Assembly: GCA_944390015.1 (NCBI GenBank)
Contig: CALXOL010000002.1
Span: 62,001 to 126,000 of the forward strand
Direction of reading: 5' to 3'
DNA: 64,000 nucleotides
Origin: an uncultured Spirochaetaceae bacterium
GTDB taxonomy: Bacteria; Spirochaetota; Spirochaetia; Sphaerochaetales; Sphaerochaetaceae
The notes below the pieces were generated by a model. That model made no database searches. It saw nothing but the letters and a program-made list of their open reading frames with translations, and was not told the DNA's origin. The translations under genes were made by a program, and so were the position numbers. This document shows positions 35,217-44,566 of the stretch, one piece after another. The stretch's first letter is position 1, and each line of letters begins with the position of its first letter.

Positions 35217-38122
35217 TATTCTTTCATCTCCATTGCTGCAAAGAGGCTCCTGAGTCTGATTTTGACAGCCCCGAGATTCGTAATCTCATCAATTTTAATC
35301 TGTGTGTATATCTTATCCTCATCTCTGAGTATATCGCGTACCTCATCGGTTGTGACCGCATCGAGTCCGCATCCGAAGGATACGAGCTGTACCAGATCCA
35401 TATCATCCTTATCGGCGATATAATGAGCCGCATCATAAAGCCTTGCATGATATGTCCACTGGTTAAGAACACCTACATCTTTCTTTTCTTCCTTATAGCT
35501 GATGCTGTCCTCAGTTATGACGGCTGCTCCTAAGGAGACAAGGAGACGGTCAATTCCATGGTTGATCTCTGGATCCACATGATATGGTCTGCCAGAGAGC
35601 ACTATTATATGGCGTTTGTCCTTTCTTGCCTCGGCAATGATCTCCTCTCCCTTGCTAATCACTTTCTCATGATAGTCCTTAAGTGCTTCGAAAGCTTTTT
35701 CTGTTGCTTTCATGACTTCCTTCTTCTTTAAAGAGAATGTCTCTGCAATTCTCTTTGCAAAGAATTTTGGACTCTCAAGTGAGAGGTATGTAAGATAGAG
35801 GGGGATGCCGTTAAGATCCTGATTCGTCCTGATAACCTCTCCATAATAAGCGACAACGGGGCAGTTGAAGTGATTCGTTCCTTTCTCTTCGTCCACATTG
35901 TATGAGGAAGCTGGGATGAATATCATATCGACATTCTGCTTTTTCAGATACTCTATCGCTCCGTGCATAAGCTTTGCAGGGAAACATACGGTATCTGATG
36001 GTATGGATGCCTGTCCCGATATATATAAGGCCCTGTCTGAGAACGGTGAGACGACGGTCTCATATCCGAGGTTTTCAAATAATGTCTGATAGAAAGGAAG
36101 AAGCTCGTACATCCCAAGTGCAAGAGGCAGTCCGATCCTTCCTCTTTTATTCTCAGGCTTTCTATCGATATAGCCTTTGAGTATCTCCTGCTTATACATG
36201 TAGAGGTTGAAAGTATCACTTTCGGCCTTTTTCACGCCGGTAATTGGTTTTTCACATTTATTCCCGCTTATCAGTCGTCTTGATAGCCCGAAGTCGTTAA
36301 TGGTAAGAAGACAGTGGTTACTGCAGCCGTTGCATCTTACACTCTTCAGTCTCGGATTGAGTTCCCTAAGTTCCTCTTTTGATATGATGGTGGATGGGCT
36401 CTTGTCCCTCTCCTTCATTTTTTTTGCATATAGGGCGGCTCCAAAAGCACCCATCAGTCCCGCTATCTCAGGCCTGATTACGTTTCTCTCCAGTTCCTTC
36501 TCAAATGCTCTTAAGACCACATCATTAAGAAACGTTCCGCCTTGTACGACTATGTTCTCGCCTAGGGCATCTTTGCTCTGTGCCCTGATTACCTTATAAA
36601 GGGCGTTTTTAACAACGCTGATAGCAAGACCAGCGGATATGTCCTCAATGCTCGCACCATCCTTTTGTGCCTGTTTTACAGAGCTGTTCATGAAAACGGT
36701 ACATCTGGAACCCAGGTCCACCGGTGCTTTTGAATCTATTGCGAGATTTGCGAACTCCTGGCTTGATTTTCCAAGAGCGTTTGCAAATGTCTGCAAAAAG
36801 GATCCACATCCTGAGGAGCATGCCTCATTGAGGAAGATATCATCTATGGCTCCATCACGGATTTTAAAACATTTAATATCCTGGCCTCCGATATCGATGA
36901 TGAAATCGACATCACTCTTGAAATGCTTTGCCCCTAAAAAATGTGCCTGAGTCTCGACAAGACCATAGTCGAGGTTGAATGCTGTTTTCAAAAGCTCCTC
37001 ACCATAGCCTGTAGAAGCACTTGCCCTGATTATGATGTCAGGATATTCGTCATAGACTGAATTGAGGAAGCTGGCAATCGCCTGCACCGGGTTTCCGTTG
37101 TTGGGGGAGTATCGTGATAGGAGCATCTTCTCATTTATATCTATGAGTGCGCACTTTATAGTCGTACTTCCCGCATCGATTCCAAGGTATGCCTCTCCAT
37201 GGTATGTGAGGGGGTTAGTGGATTCAACGGTCGCCTTCCTATGCCTTTTTATGAATTCATCATACTCGTTCCTGTCTTTGAAGAGGGCAGGTAGCTTCAC
37301 GTAGTTTCCGCTTCCTTTGAGAGATCCTATCTCATTTATCAGCGAAGAGAGCGTGGTATTCTTACCTCCCGGGGAGAGTGCCGTTCCAAGTGCGACATAA
37401 TAAAGGGAGTTCTCTGGGCATGTTCCCTCTGTGCAGAGAGCCTCGTCAAAGTGTTTTCTTAGGTTCTTGATGAATGTAAGCGGTCCTCCGAGATAGACGA
37501 CGTTTCCTTCTATCTTTCTTCCCTGCGCTAGTCCTGCAATCGTCTGGTTTACCACCGCTACAAGGATTGAAGCGGCGATATCCTCCGTCCTCGCTCCTTG
37601 GTTTATGAGCGGCTGGATATCTGATTTAGCGAATACTCCGCATCTGGATGCGATTGTATAAATCTCCGTCGATTTATCTGCTAGGCGGTCGATATCATTC
37701 ATTGAGATGCCGAGAAGGGTAGCCATCTGGTCGATGAACGCACCTGTTCCACCAGCACAGGAGCCGTTCATCCTCACTTCAAGACCATTCTTCAGGAACA
37801 GGATCTTCGCATCCTCTCCTCCAAGCTCTATTACGGCATCCGTGTTGGGTATGAACGTGTTTACTGCCACACGTGTGGCATATACTTCCTGAACGAACGG
37901 GATCCCAGATTTCTCGCTAAGTCCCATTCCTGCAGATCCTGAAAGAGAGACTTGGATTTCCACATCTCCCAGTTTATCTAAAGCATCTGAGAGCATTTTC
38001 GCCGCTCTCTTGAATATTTCTGAATAATGGCGCTCATAGGCACTGTATATTGGTTGTAGATTCTCGTCAATGGCGACAACTTTCATCGTAGTTGAGCCGA
38101 CATCAATTCCTATTTTCAACAT
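35216..38122 (-). CDS. tandem BadF/BadG-type ATPase activase fused to DUF2229
   Basis: 968 residues. Activase domain 1 (about 1-250) has GIDVGSTTMK, Cys122 in NGSCAGGTGAF and Cys161 in SRCGVFAKSD. Domain 2 (about 311-570) repeats this with GIDAGSTTIK, Cys435 and Cys439 in NEACSSGCGSF and Cys474 in SRCTVFMNSS. In homodimeric activases these cysteines bridge a 4Fe-4S cluster between subunits, so here one chain may form its own pseudo-dimer. Residues about 590-968 are DUF2229 (COG3580), with Cys597, 600, 604 and 623. It is an ATP-driven electron donor to the COG3581 protein encoded next, with a 1-bp overlap. Substrate unknown. Confidence 0.88.
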   Translation of the reverse strand: MLKIGIDVGSTTMKVVAIDENLQPIYSAYERHYSEIFKRAAKMLSDALDKLGDVEIQVSLSGSAGMGLSEKSGIPFVQEVYATRVAVNTFIPNTDAVIELGGEDAKILFLKNGLEVRMNGSCAGGTGAFIDQMATLLGISMNDIDRLADKSTEIYTIASRCGVFAKSDIQPLINQGARTEDIAASILVAVVNQTIAGLAQGRKIEGNVVYLGGPLTFIKNLRKHFDEALCTEGTCPENSLYYVALGTALSPGGKNTTLSSLINEIGSLKGSGNYVKLPALFKDRNEYDEFIKRHRKATVESTNPLTYHGEAYLGIDAGSTTIKCALIDINEKMLLSRYSPNNGNPVQAIASFLNSVYDEYPDIIIRASASTGYGEELLKTAFNLDYGLVETQAHFLGAKHFKSDVDFIIDIGGQDIKCFKIRDGAIDDIFLNEACSSGCGSFLQTFANALGKSSQEFANLAIDSKAPVDLGSRCTVFMNSSVKQAQKDGASIEDISAGLAISVVKNALYKVIRAQSKDALGENIVVQGGTFLNDVVLRAFEKELERNVIRPEIAGLMGAFGAALYAKKMKERDKSPSTIISKEELRELNPRLKSVRCNGCSNHCLLTINDFGLSRRLISGNKCEKPITGVKKAESDTFNLYMYKQEILKGYIDRKPENKRGRIGLPLALGMYELLPFYQTLFENLGYETVVSPFSDRALYISGQASIPSDTVCFPAKLMHGAIEYLKKQNVDMIFIPASSYNVDEEKGTNHFNCPVVAYYGEVIRTNQDLNGIPLYLTYLSLESPKFFAKRIAETFSLKKKEVMKATEKAFEALKDYHEKVISKGEEIIAEARKDKRHIIVLSGRPYHVDPEINHGIDRLLVSLGAAVITEDSISYKEEKKDVGVLNQWTYHARLYDAAHYIADKDDMDLVQLVSFGCGLDAVTTDEVRDILRDEDKIYTQIKIDEITNLGAVKIRLRSLFAAMEMKE

Positions 38123-38257
38123 ATCAGTAAAGAAAATACTGAATTATACAAGTTTTGAAAAGACGATAAACCTACTTTTTCAATAGTTAATTGTTGCTAG
38201 AAAATTAATTAATTAGGTTTACAAAGTGAGTTGGCACTCTGTTTTAGACAAGTAGTG

Positions 38258-38301
38258 AAAAAAAGAAGAGGGCGTTAGCATCAAAAGTAAAGCCCTCTTC
38301 T
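38258..38301 (-). terminator. terminator of thrC
   Basis: On the minus strand AGAAGAGGGC / GCCCTCTTCT (perfect 10-bp stem) is followed by seven T residues. Confidence 0.8.
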
Positions 38302-38312
38302 ATAAGCGCAAT

Positions 38313-39533
38313 TCAGAAATTTAATCTGTCAACGGCTTGCGCTGTCGCATCAATCGCATCTGGAAGCTTTACTTTACCATCAAATACGGCCATATCTTTA
38401 AAGCCTGATCCCGTTAGCAGAACGATGATTGAAGCATCCTCTCCAAGTTTTTTCTTAATACTCTCTGCATCCTTCTTATATGCGGCATATGCACATGCTG
38501 CTGCCGGCTCACTAAGAATTCCTCCTTCCCTTGCAAGCTCTAATTCGGCATCAATAATCTCTTCATCCTCTACCTCTACGCACCATCCGTCACTTTCTTT
38601 TATATAGCGTACCGCCATTCTGCCATTGGCAGGAAGACTTACAGAGATGCTATCAGCCCTTGTAGTGGCCTTGACTGGAATGTATTTCCCACTTTCAAAA
38701 GCCTTGGATATCGCATTGGATTGCCTGCTCTGACAGCATATTATATGTGGCAGTTTCTCAATTAAACCTGCTTTCCTAAGGTCGATGAATCCTTTTGCTA
38801 CACCTGCGATTATGCATCCGTCTCCGACTGGAACATAGATGGCATCAGGCGCTTTTCTTCCTAACTGTTCAAACAGTTCGATTGAGATGCTCTTCTTACC
38901 TTCAATCGTCATAGGGTTATATGCGGTGTTTCGGTTTATCCCCCCGTGACGCTTCGTATATTCTATTGATAGGCCGAATGCATCATCGTAGCTCCCTTTC
39001 ACGGGAACAACATGGGCTCCATAGAGAACCGATTGCATCAGTTTGTTTATAGGTGCGCTCTCGGGGACGAACAATATGATTTCAAGACCCAGGGCGGCAC
39101 CAACAGCGCTCATTGCTGCTCCTGCGTTTCCAGTGGATGCAAGCGCTATCTTTTTTTCACCATGAGCGATGGCCTGTTCTGCTACAAGGTAGCTCGCCCT
39201 GTCTTTGAATGAGCCGGATATCAACTGGCTGTCCAGTTTGTAAAGAGTGTTTTTAAGGCCACTTTTCTTATTCAATCTTCTTGCTTCTACTAGCGGTGTT
39301 ATTCCTATTGGAAACTCTTTTGAATGTTTTGTCTCATAGGGGTAGAAGTCTTCTGCTTTTACATGCTCTTTTTCTCTCGCTCTCTTAAGGACATCGTCGG
39401 TTAACTCTACGATAAGGTTTCCCTTTGAAAAGGTCTTTCCGTCGTTATCTTTGCTGCATTCGGGACATAGATACATGATCTCATTACTCTCATATACCCT
39501 GCCACAGTCCGAACAGATATATCTGAATCTCAT
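38313..39533 (-). CDS. thrC: threonine synthase with N-terminal zinc ribbon
   Basis: 406 residues. Residues 1-30 form a rubredoxin-like ribbon (Cys7, Cys10, Cys23, Cys26). The PLP lysine is Lys110 in SGSFKDRAS, the phosphate loop is STGNAGAAMS, and a second loop is PVGDGCIIAGVAKG. It converts O-phosphohomoserine to threonine. No thrA or thrB is adjacent. A related PLP enzyme lies 46 nt upstream, and the two may share a transcript with a hairpin between them. Threonine synthase is the best call; cysteate synthase-like activity is a remote alternative. Confidence 0.85.
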   Translation of the reverse strand: MRFRYICSDCGRVYESNEIMYLCPECSKDNDGKTFSKGNLIVELTDDVLKRAREKEHVKAEDFYPYETKHSKEFPIGITPLVEARRLNKKSGLKNTLYKLDSQLISGSFKDRASYLVAEQAIAHGEKKIALASTGNAGAAMSAVGAALGLEIILFVPESAPINKLMQSVLYGAHVVPVKGSYDDAFGLSIEYTKRHGGINRNTAYNPMTIEGKKSISIELFEQLGRKAPDAIYVPVGDGCIIAGVAKGFIDLRKAGLIEKLPHIICCQSRQSNAISKAFESGKYIPVKATTRADSISVSLPANGRMAVRYIKESDGWCVEVEDEEIIDAELELAREGGILSEPAAACAYAAYKKDAESIKKKLGEDASIIVLLTGSGFKDMAVFDGKVKLPDAIDATAQAVDRLNF

Positions 39534-39553
39534 AATTTCTTCCTTTTTTAATA

Positions 39554-39573
39554 ATGCCGGGTGGTCCCGGCAT
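39554..39573 (-). other. GC-rich hairpin between the two PLP-enzyme genes
   Basis: ATGCCGGG-(4 nt)-CCCGGCAT is a perfect 8-bp stem. It is not followed by a T run in either direction, so it is more likely an mRNA-processing or stability element than a terminator. Confidence 0.45.
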
Positions 39574-39579
39574 CAGATG

Positions 39580-41043
39580 TTATTTCTCAATCTCAGCATT
39601 GAATGATTCAATCAGCTCATCAATCTTGCCCGTGAGCTTTGGAATGTCCTTCCAATAGTTCTTGTCATACCACTGCCTGTTGAGCTCCTCATAGGTCTTT
39701 CCCTGCTGCTCCACCCATGTGTAGTACTTGAGGTTGTGAATCCTGAGTCTGTCATAGTAGCCAAGTTCAAGAGCATTATCGATTCCCTGATGCATGAGTG
39801 CTGATGAATGTACTTTTGCCGCTTCCATCTCGCTGAATGCACCCTGCTGCTCGGTAAGCTCATTAAGACGGGAAGTGTACATGACAGAGCTGTCAGTGAG
39901 AATCGTAAACACTACGTCATCCTCATCCATCTCATAATACTTTGCCATCTTTATCGCACCGAGGAGGTTTCCAATTCCCGATATTCCGAAGAGTGCGAGA
40001 TCTTCAAGCTGCTCATCTTTCAGTCCCTGTTTTCTCAGATACTCTATTCCTTCTTTCTCGTTAAAGAGGCGGTAGGTGTCCATGCAGTCCTGGTCGTCTA
40101 TCGAGAGAACCATGTCGGTATTCCTTACGTTGTGAATCCAAGGAACATGCTTGTCTCCGATTCCTTCAATCCTGTGTGCTCCGAATCCATTCCTAAGTAG
40201 TGTAGGGCACTGCAGGGCCTCTCCAGCACCAATCTTGATGTGTGGGAAAACTTCTTTGAGGTGGTCTCCTGCTGCGAGTGTGCCACCGCTTCCCGTACTG
40301 GATACATAACCTTTTACGGCATCTGCCTGGATTCCAAGTTCCTTGAGTACTTCAAGAATGGCGGCCCCTGTCACTTCGTAGTGCCAAAGGTAGTTTTCAA
40401 ACTGTTCAAACTGGTTGAATATTACGATATGCTTACCACGCTCTGCATCAAGTTCATGGCATTTGTCGAAAATCTCCTTAACATTCGACTCACAGCCTGG
40501 AGTTGCGATTATCTCCCCTGCAACGGTCTTTAGCCAGTTGAACCTTTCCTGGCTCATATCCTCAGGAAGGATTGCGATGCTCTTGCATCCAAGGAGTGCT
40601 GAGTTGTATGCGCCTCCACGGCAGTAGTTGCCGGTACTTGGCCATACGGCCTGCTGCTCTACAGCATCAAAGTTTCCCGTTACCAGTGCCGGTGCCAGGC
40701 ATGAATATGTTGCTCCTACCTTATGGACACCGCATGGGAAGAATTTACCTGCAAGTGCGAATATCCTTGCTTTTACTCCTGTTATCTCATGAGGGATTTC
40801 AATATAGTTGACGCCTGAGAAAAGTCCTCCTTTCTCTTTCCTTTCATTATGCCAGTTGATTCTATACAGGTTTACAGGATCCACATCCCATAGCCCTGTT
40901 ACTTTCAGTTTATCAAGTACGTCTTTCTTAATGAGCTTGGGGTTGATCATCTCCTTGAATGTAGGGAGTTTGATTCCCTTTTCCTTGCATCGTTCAATGT
41001 TCTTTTTTCTGATTTCTGGTTTGATATCAAGGTTGATAAGCAT
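39580..41043 (-). CDS. PLP-dependent beta-family enzyme, cysteine-synthase-like
   Basis: 487 residues from the ATG at 41043, chosen for AAGGAG just upstream. The probable PLP lysine is Lys108 in FPCGVHKVGATYS. The substrate loop is WPSTGNYCRGGAYNSA, and the phosphate cup is SSTGSGGTLAAG. It is longer than CysK by about 180 residues, with extra N- and C-terminal segments. This longer family occurs in anaerobic bacteria and is usually annotated only as a PLP-dependent enzyme. Cys/Ser/Thr chemistry is likely and the reaction is not known. It lies upstream of thrC on the same strand. Confidence 0.75.
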   Translation of the reverse strand: MLINLDIKPEIRKKNIERCKEKGIKLPTFKEMINPKLIKKDVLDKLKVTGLWDVDPVNLYRINWHNERKEKGGLFSGVNYIEIPHEITGVKARIFALAGKFFPCGVHKVGATYSCLAPALVTGNFDAVEQQAVWPSTGNYCRGGAYNSALLGCKSIAILPEDMSQERFNWLKTVAGEIIATPGCESNVKEIFDKCHELDAERGKHIVIFNQFEQFENYLWHYEVTGAAILEVLKELGIQADAVKGYVSSTGSGGTLAAGDHLKEVFPHIKIGAGEALQCPTLLRNGFGAHRIEGIGDKHVPWIHNVRNTDMVLSIDDQDCMDTYRLFNEKEGIEYLRKQGLKDEQLEDLALFGISGIGNLLGAIKMAKYYEMDEDDVVFTILTDSSVMYTSRLNELTEQQGAFSEMEAAKVHSSALMHQGIDNALELGYYDRLRIHNLKYYTWVEQQGKTYEELNRQWYDKNYWKDIPKLTGKIDELIESFNAEIEK

Positions 41044-41157
41044 ATTTACTCTCCTTATTGAATTCAATTTTAGTATAGCTGATGAAAGGCATTTGTAAAG
41101 AAAAAGATGGAAAAGGCATGTTTTTGAGAGTAAAAATTGAGATAAATATAAATTTCA

Positions 41158-41754
41158 TTATTCTGTTTCGGTATTTTTCTCAATGCAAAGGTAAAATTTC
41201 CCGCTGCTGTTCTTCTTTATCATACCGCTCTTCTTTCCCTCGTCGAACGCCTTGTTGAACAATGATACCACCTGACTTCCTTTTCTCTGGTATTCGAGCT
41301 GGTTTGAAAACTCACAAAGAAGTTCTTTTTTTATGAATTTCCTTCCAGTCTGCTCAAAGATGTAGGTGATTACATTCAGCGCTTCTTCAACTGGAATCTG
41401 GTATGAGTATCTTATCTCCTCGGGATTCTCTGGAGTAGGGCGGAAGAAAAGACTACATTCTCCGTTATGATAGACTTTTTCCCCCGCCATGATTATTTCA
41501 TTCAGCTTCCCTTCTTCTTTTAGCTCTTTTATCAGGGATTCATAGTATTCTGCGAGACTCGATCCAAGCCTTTTGATTGAAAAACTATTTATAAGTCTTT
41601 TGGATAGCAAGGCATCGGTGATGGGAGCTTCAACCTCGATAATTTTAAGAATCCTTTCTTTTGCTTCCTCTCTGTAGGCTCCTTTCAGAAAATCCTCAGA
41701 GTCAACTTCAATAGGTTCAAATTCCGCTTTCACATATGCTCTTTTTTCAATCAT
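41158..41754 (-). CDS. stand-alone DUF3320-like protein
   Basis: 198 residues. The segment IIEVEAPITDALLSKRLINSFSIKRLG resembles DUF3320, a domain normally found at the C-terminus of very large superfamily I helicase/nuclease proteins. The remainder reads like a winged-helix module with many charged residues. No helicase lies next to it, so it is either a detached domain with its own job or a relic. It has its own promoter with the -10 ending 6 nt before the ATG and no ribosome site. It is divergent from the permease gene. Confidence 0.55.
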   Translation of the reverse strand: MIEKRAYVKAEFEPIEVDSEDFLKGAYREEAKERILKIIEVEAPITDALLSKRLINSFSIKRLGSSLAEYYESLIKELKEEGKLNEIIMAGEKVYHNGECSLFFRPTPENPEEIRYSYQIPVEEALNVITYIFEQTGRKFIKKELLCEFSNQLEYQRKGSQVVSLFNKAFDEGKKSGMIKKNSSGKFYLCIEKNTETE

Positions 41755-41760
41755 GCAAAT

Positions 41761-41789
41761 ATTTTACCTCTGAATAGCCCAGCCCGCAA
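41761..41789 (-). promoter_or_regulatory. promoter of the DUF3320-like gene
   Basis: On the minus strand TTGCGG, 17 nt, TAAAAT, 6 nt, ATG. Confidence 0.6.
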
Positions 41790-41819
41790 GTTAATGTTTC
41801 ACAGCTTAAGGGTGAATCA

Positions 41820-41828
41820 TGCTATACT
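41820..41828 (+). promoter_or_regulatory. extended -10 promoter of the NCS2 permease gene
   Basis: TGC-TATACT ends 7 nt before the ATG at 41836. No Shine-Dalgarno is present. Confidence 0.5.
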
Positions 41829-41835
41829 CTCCTTT

Positions 41836-43152
41836 ATGGATAATAGAAAACTGCTTTTTGAGATGGATGGTAAGCTCCCCTCTTTGAAATATTCCTTTCC
41901 AATGGCAATGCAGCATCTTGTTGCCATGATTGTCGGATGTGTCACTCCTGCGATCATCATATCGACTGTTGCCTCTCTCGATAGTGCCTCAAGAATTCTT
42001 TTGATACAATCCTCCCTCGTGTGTGCTGCATTATCTACACTGCTCCAGCTATTTGGTATCAAAAGCATCTGCGGCGCACGGCTTCCCCTGATAATGGGAG
42101 TAAGTTTTGCTTATCTTGCTACAATGCAGAGCATCACTTCATCCTTTTCCATCGCTCATATATTCGGCTCTCAGATAGTTGGTGGCGCGGTTGCCGTTGT
42201 AATCGGAATATTCGCAAAACGACTTCAGCGGCTTTTTCCTCCTCTAATAACAGGAACGGTCGTGTTTACGATTGGCCTTTCCCTTTATCCGACTGCGATA
42301 ACGTACATGGCAGGTGGAAGCGGTAATCCGGACTTTGGAAGCTGGCAGAACTGGCTGGTCTCAATTATCACACTCTCAGTAGTGACTCTTTTAAATCATT
42401 TTGGAAAGGGAATGCTGAAGCTTGCATCCATTCTTCTTGGTATTGTTTTTGGTTACATCGTCTCATCATTTTTCGGCATGGTAGATTTAAGTGCGGTAGG
42501 GGAGGCTGGAATATTCTCTCTTCCCCAGCTTGCACCTTTTGGAATTGAGTTTGAGTTCTCTTCCATCCTTGCAATCTCCGTTCTTTTTGCGATAAATGCT
42601 GTTCAGGCAATAGGGGACATGTCGGCAACGACGATGGGGGCAATGGAAAGGGAACCGGATGGGGATGAGCTAAGGGGTGGTATCATCAGCTTTGGGGTTT
42701 CCAATATGATTTCAGCACTCTTTGGAGGACTGCCGAATGCTACATATTCCCAGAATGTAGGAATTGTATCATCAACAAAAGTTGTAAACAGAAGAGTACT
42801 AGGACTTACTGCTGTCATGTTACTTGCGGCAGGGCTTGTTCCCAAGTTCTCTGCACTATTGACGACAATTCCTCAGTGTGTGCTCGGCGGGGCTACGGTA
42901 AGTGTCTTCGCATCTATTGCAATGACAGGTATGAAGCTTGTTGCAATGCAGCCGATGAGTTACCGTAACACATCAATAGTAGGACTTTCTGCAGCTCTCG
43001 GAATGGGTGTAAGTCTTGTAAGCGAATCCCTTTCACGCTTCCCTTCATGGGTTACGATGGTATTTGCATCCTCTCCTGTGGTACTTGCAACAATTGTGGC
43101 AATCATAATGAACCTGATTCTTCCCAAAGAAGAAGAGAGGAAAGAAAACTGA
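41836..43152 (+). CDS. NCS2-family xanthine/uracil permease
   Basis: 438 residues from the ATG at 41836; an ATG at 41794 would add 14 residues but would include the -10 box. It has about 12-14 membrane helices and starts with the family segment MAMQHLVAMIVGCVTPA. The substrate motif region AINAVQAIGDMSATTMGAMER with the conserved acidic residue is present, as is GGLPNATYSQNVGIVSSTKVV. It imports a nucleobase by proton symport; the downstream gene favours purines such as xanthine, hypoxanthine or guanine. A gap of 192 nt separates them. Confidence 0.88.
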   Translation: MDNRKLLFEMDGKLPSLKYSFPMAMQHLVAMIVGCVTPAIIISTVASLDSASRILLIQSSLVCAALSTLLQLFGIKSICGARLPLIMGVSFAYLATMQSITSSFSIAHIFGSQIVGGAVAVVIGIFAKRLQRLFPPLITGTVVFTIGLSLYPTAITYMAGGSGNPDFGSWQNWLVSIITLSVVTLLNHFGKGMLKLASILLGIVFGYIVSSFFGMVDLSAVGEAGIFSLPQLAPFGIEFEFSSILAISVLFAINAVQAIGDMSATTMGAMEREPDGDELRGGIISFGVSNMISALFGGLPNATYSQNVGIVSSTKVVNRRVLGLTAVMLLAAGLVPKFSALLTTIPQCVLGGATVSVFASIAMTGMKLVAMQPMSYRNTSIVGLSAALGMGVSLVSESLSRFPSWVTMVFASSPVVLATIVAIIMNLILPKEEERKEN

Positions 43153-43344
43153 AAATAGGTAAAAGGTAATATCTTAATCGGGAGAATTCACCATACTAGA
43201 CTTCAAGGCAAATCTTATATTTTGCGGAAAACATAGCCTTTGAGCAGAGCATTAATGTTGCGTTCTGTTGTACTTTTTTCTTTATTCTGTAAAGAGATTG
43301 ACCAAGTACTGTTTTTCTTTTAGTTTGGAAGCCTGGAGGCAGAA

Positions 43345-44352
43345 ATGAAAAAAACTCTAACTGTTCTGTTTGTTCTTTTAATCGCACTATCAGCTGTCTT
43401 TGCTGATACAATTCCTCTTAAGGTTTTAATCCTTCCAAAGTTTGAAAATGGGGAGATGGCAGGAGACTTTCCTGGAGAGGCACAGTTCTATTATGAGGCT
43501 TATGCCCAGGGTGGAGATGAGTATGATATCAAGGGTGGAAATCCTGATTCAAAGCTCTATGTAAAAGACGGGGTAGGCATCTATGTGACCGGTATGGGTA
43601 AGGTGAACACCGCAGCTACGATTACATCAATCCTTCTTGATCCTCGTTTTGATTTCTCTGATTGCTATTTCATCAGCACTGGTTGTGCGGGCTCTGCTAC
43701 GGAGTACTCCGTAATGGGAGATGTCTTCTTAATCACAGCAGCAATTGATTATGACCTTGGACATCATGCAGACGCAAGGGAGATGGAGAATCCGGACTCT
43801 CCTACATGGTTCCATGACTCAAGTTATGATTCTGTAAGCTACAAGCTCCTTGATCAGGATCTCATGGCAAAAATCTATGACATGGTAAAGGATGTAAAGA
43901 TTGATACTACTGATAAGACAAGAGCGTTCATGGCATATACATTCGACAATGCCGAATGGGCTACGAGAGATCCGAAAGTACTTCGCGGTACGACCGTAAC
44001 AGGAGACAATTACTGGAAGGGGGAGTTTGACCAGAAGAATGCAAGAGCGATGTGTGAGGTCTATGGGGCTCCGGATCCGTTCGCACTCTCAGAGATGGAG
44101 GATATTGCGATTGCAGTTGTCCTTGATCGCTTTGGAATGCTCGACAGATATATCATTCTCCGCGACAGCGTGAATATGGTCGTCTTCATGAATGGTGTAA
44201 CACCAGAGGGGCTCTGGGATCCATCAAGATCAAATGATTCACTTTCAAGTGAGGATTCAATCGAAGCTGCTGATATCTTCGCAACTGCAATGGAGAACAA
44301 CTACAAGGTTGGTTCTGTGATTGTTGATGCAATTCTTGATGGCACACTCTGA
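43345..44352 (+). CDS. exported NUP-family purine nucleoside protein
   Basis: 335 residues with a signal peptide (about 1-20, cleavage VFA-DT), so it acts in the periplasm. It matches the purine nucleoside permease family (PF06516), which is related in fold to nucleoside phosphorylases. Family marks are VTGMGKVNTAATITSIL, STGCAGSATEYSVMGDVF, DLGHHADAREM and RDSVNMVVFMNG. In yeast a member is called a permease. A bacterial exported form next to a nucleobase permease looks more like a periplasmic nucleoside-cleaving or -binding enzyme. AGGAGG-like GGAGG precedes the ATG. Confidence 0.85.
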   Translation: MKKTLTVLFVLLIALSAVFADTIPLKVLILPKFENGEMAGDFPGEAQFYYEAYAQGGDEYDIKGGNPDSKLYVKDGVGIYVTGMGKVNTAATITSILLDPRFDFSDCYFISTGCAGSATEYSVMGDVFLITAAIDYDLGHHADAREMENPDSPTWFHDSSYDSVSYKLLDQDLMAKIYDMVKDVKIDTTDKTRAFMAYTFDNAEWATRDPKVLRGTTVTGDNYWKGEFDQKNARAMCEVYGAPDPFALSEMEDIAIAVVLDRFGMLDRYIILRDSVNMVVFMNGVTPEGLWDPSRSNDSLSSEDSIEAADIFATAMENNYKVGSVIVDAILDGTL

Positions 44353-44378
44353 TTGCTGATTATCCAATTTGTTTTATA

Positions 44379-44410
44379 GGGCCTATCCCAAGTGGGTAGG
44401 TCTTTTGTTT
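44379..44410 (+). terminator. terminator of the NUP gene
   Basis: GGCCTAT(C)CC / GGGTAGGTC hairpin with one bulge followed by TTTTGTTT. Confidence 0.55.
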
Positions 44411-44566
44411 ATAGTTTTACTTTTTTGTCTGCTTTTTCTATTGTCTATACACAGATTATTGCAGTAAAACGGCATGGGAGAAATCAATGTACTTTTCGGC
44501 TCTTCTGGATTAGTTCTCTATAATGACCAGCCCAGTGATATAGATTTTCTTCTAAGTAGCAGTCAG

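Noticed and set aside
39554-39573. hairpin considered as a terminator for the PLP enzyme gene
   Set aside because: There is no T run on either strand after the stem, so it is listed only as a hairpin.
43153-43344. possible purine riboswitch between the permease and NUP genes
   Set aside because: I could not find the conserved three-way junction or loop sequences; only AT-rich leader sequence is visible.
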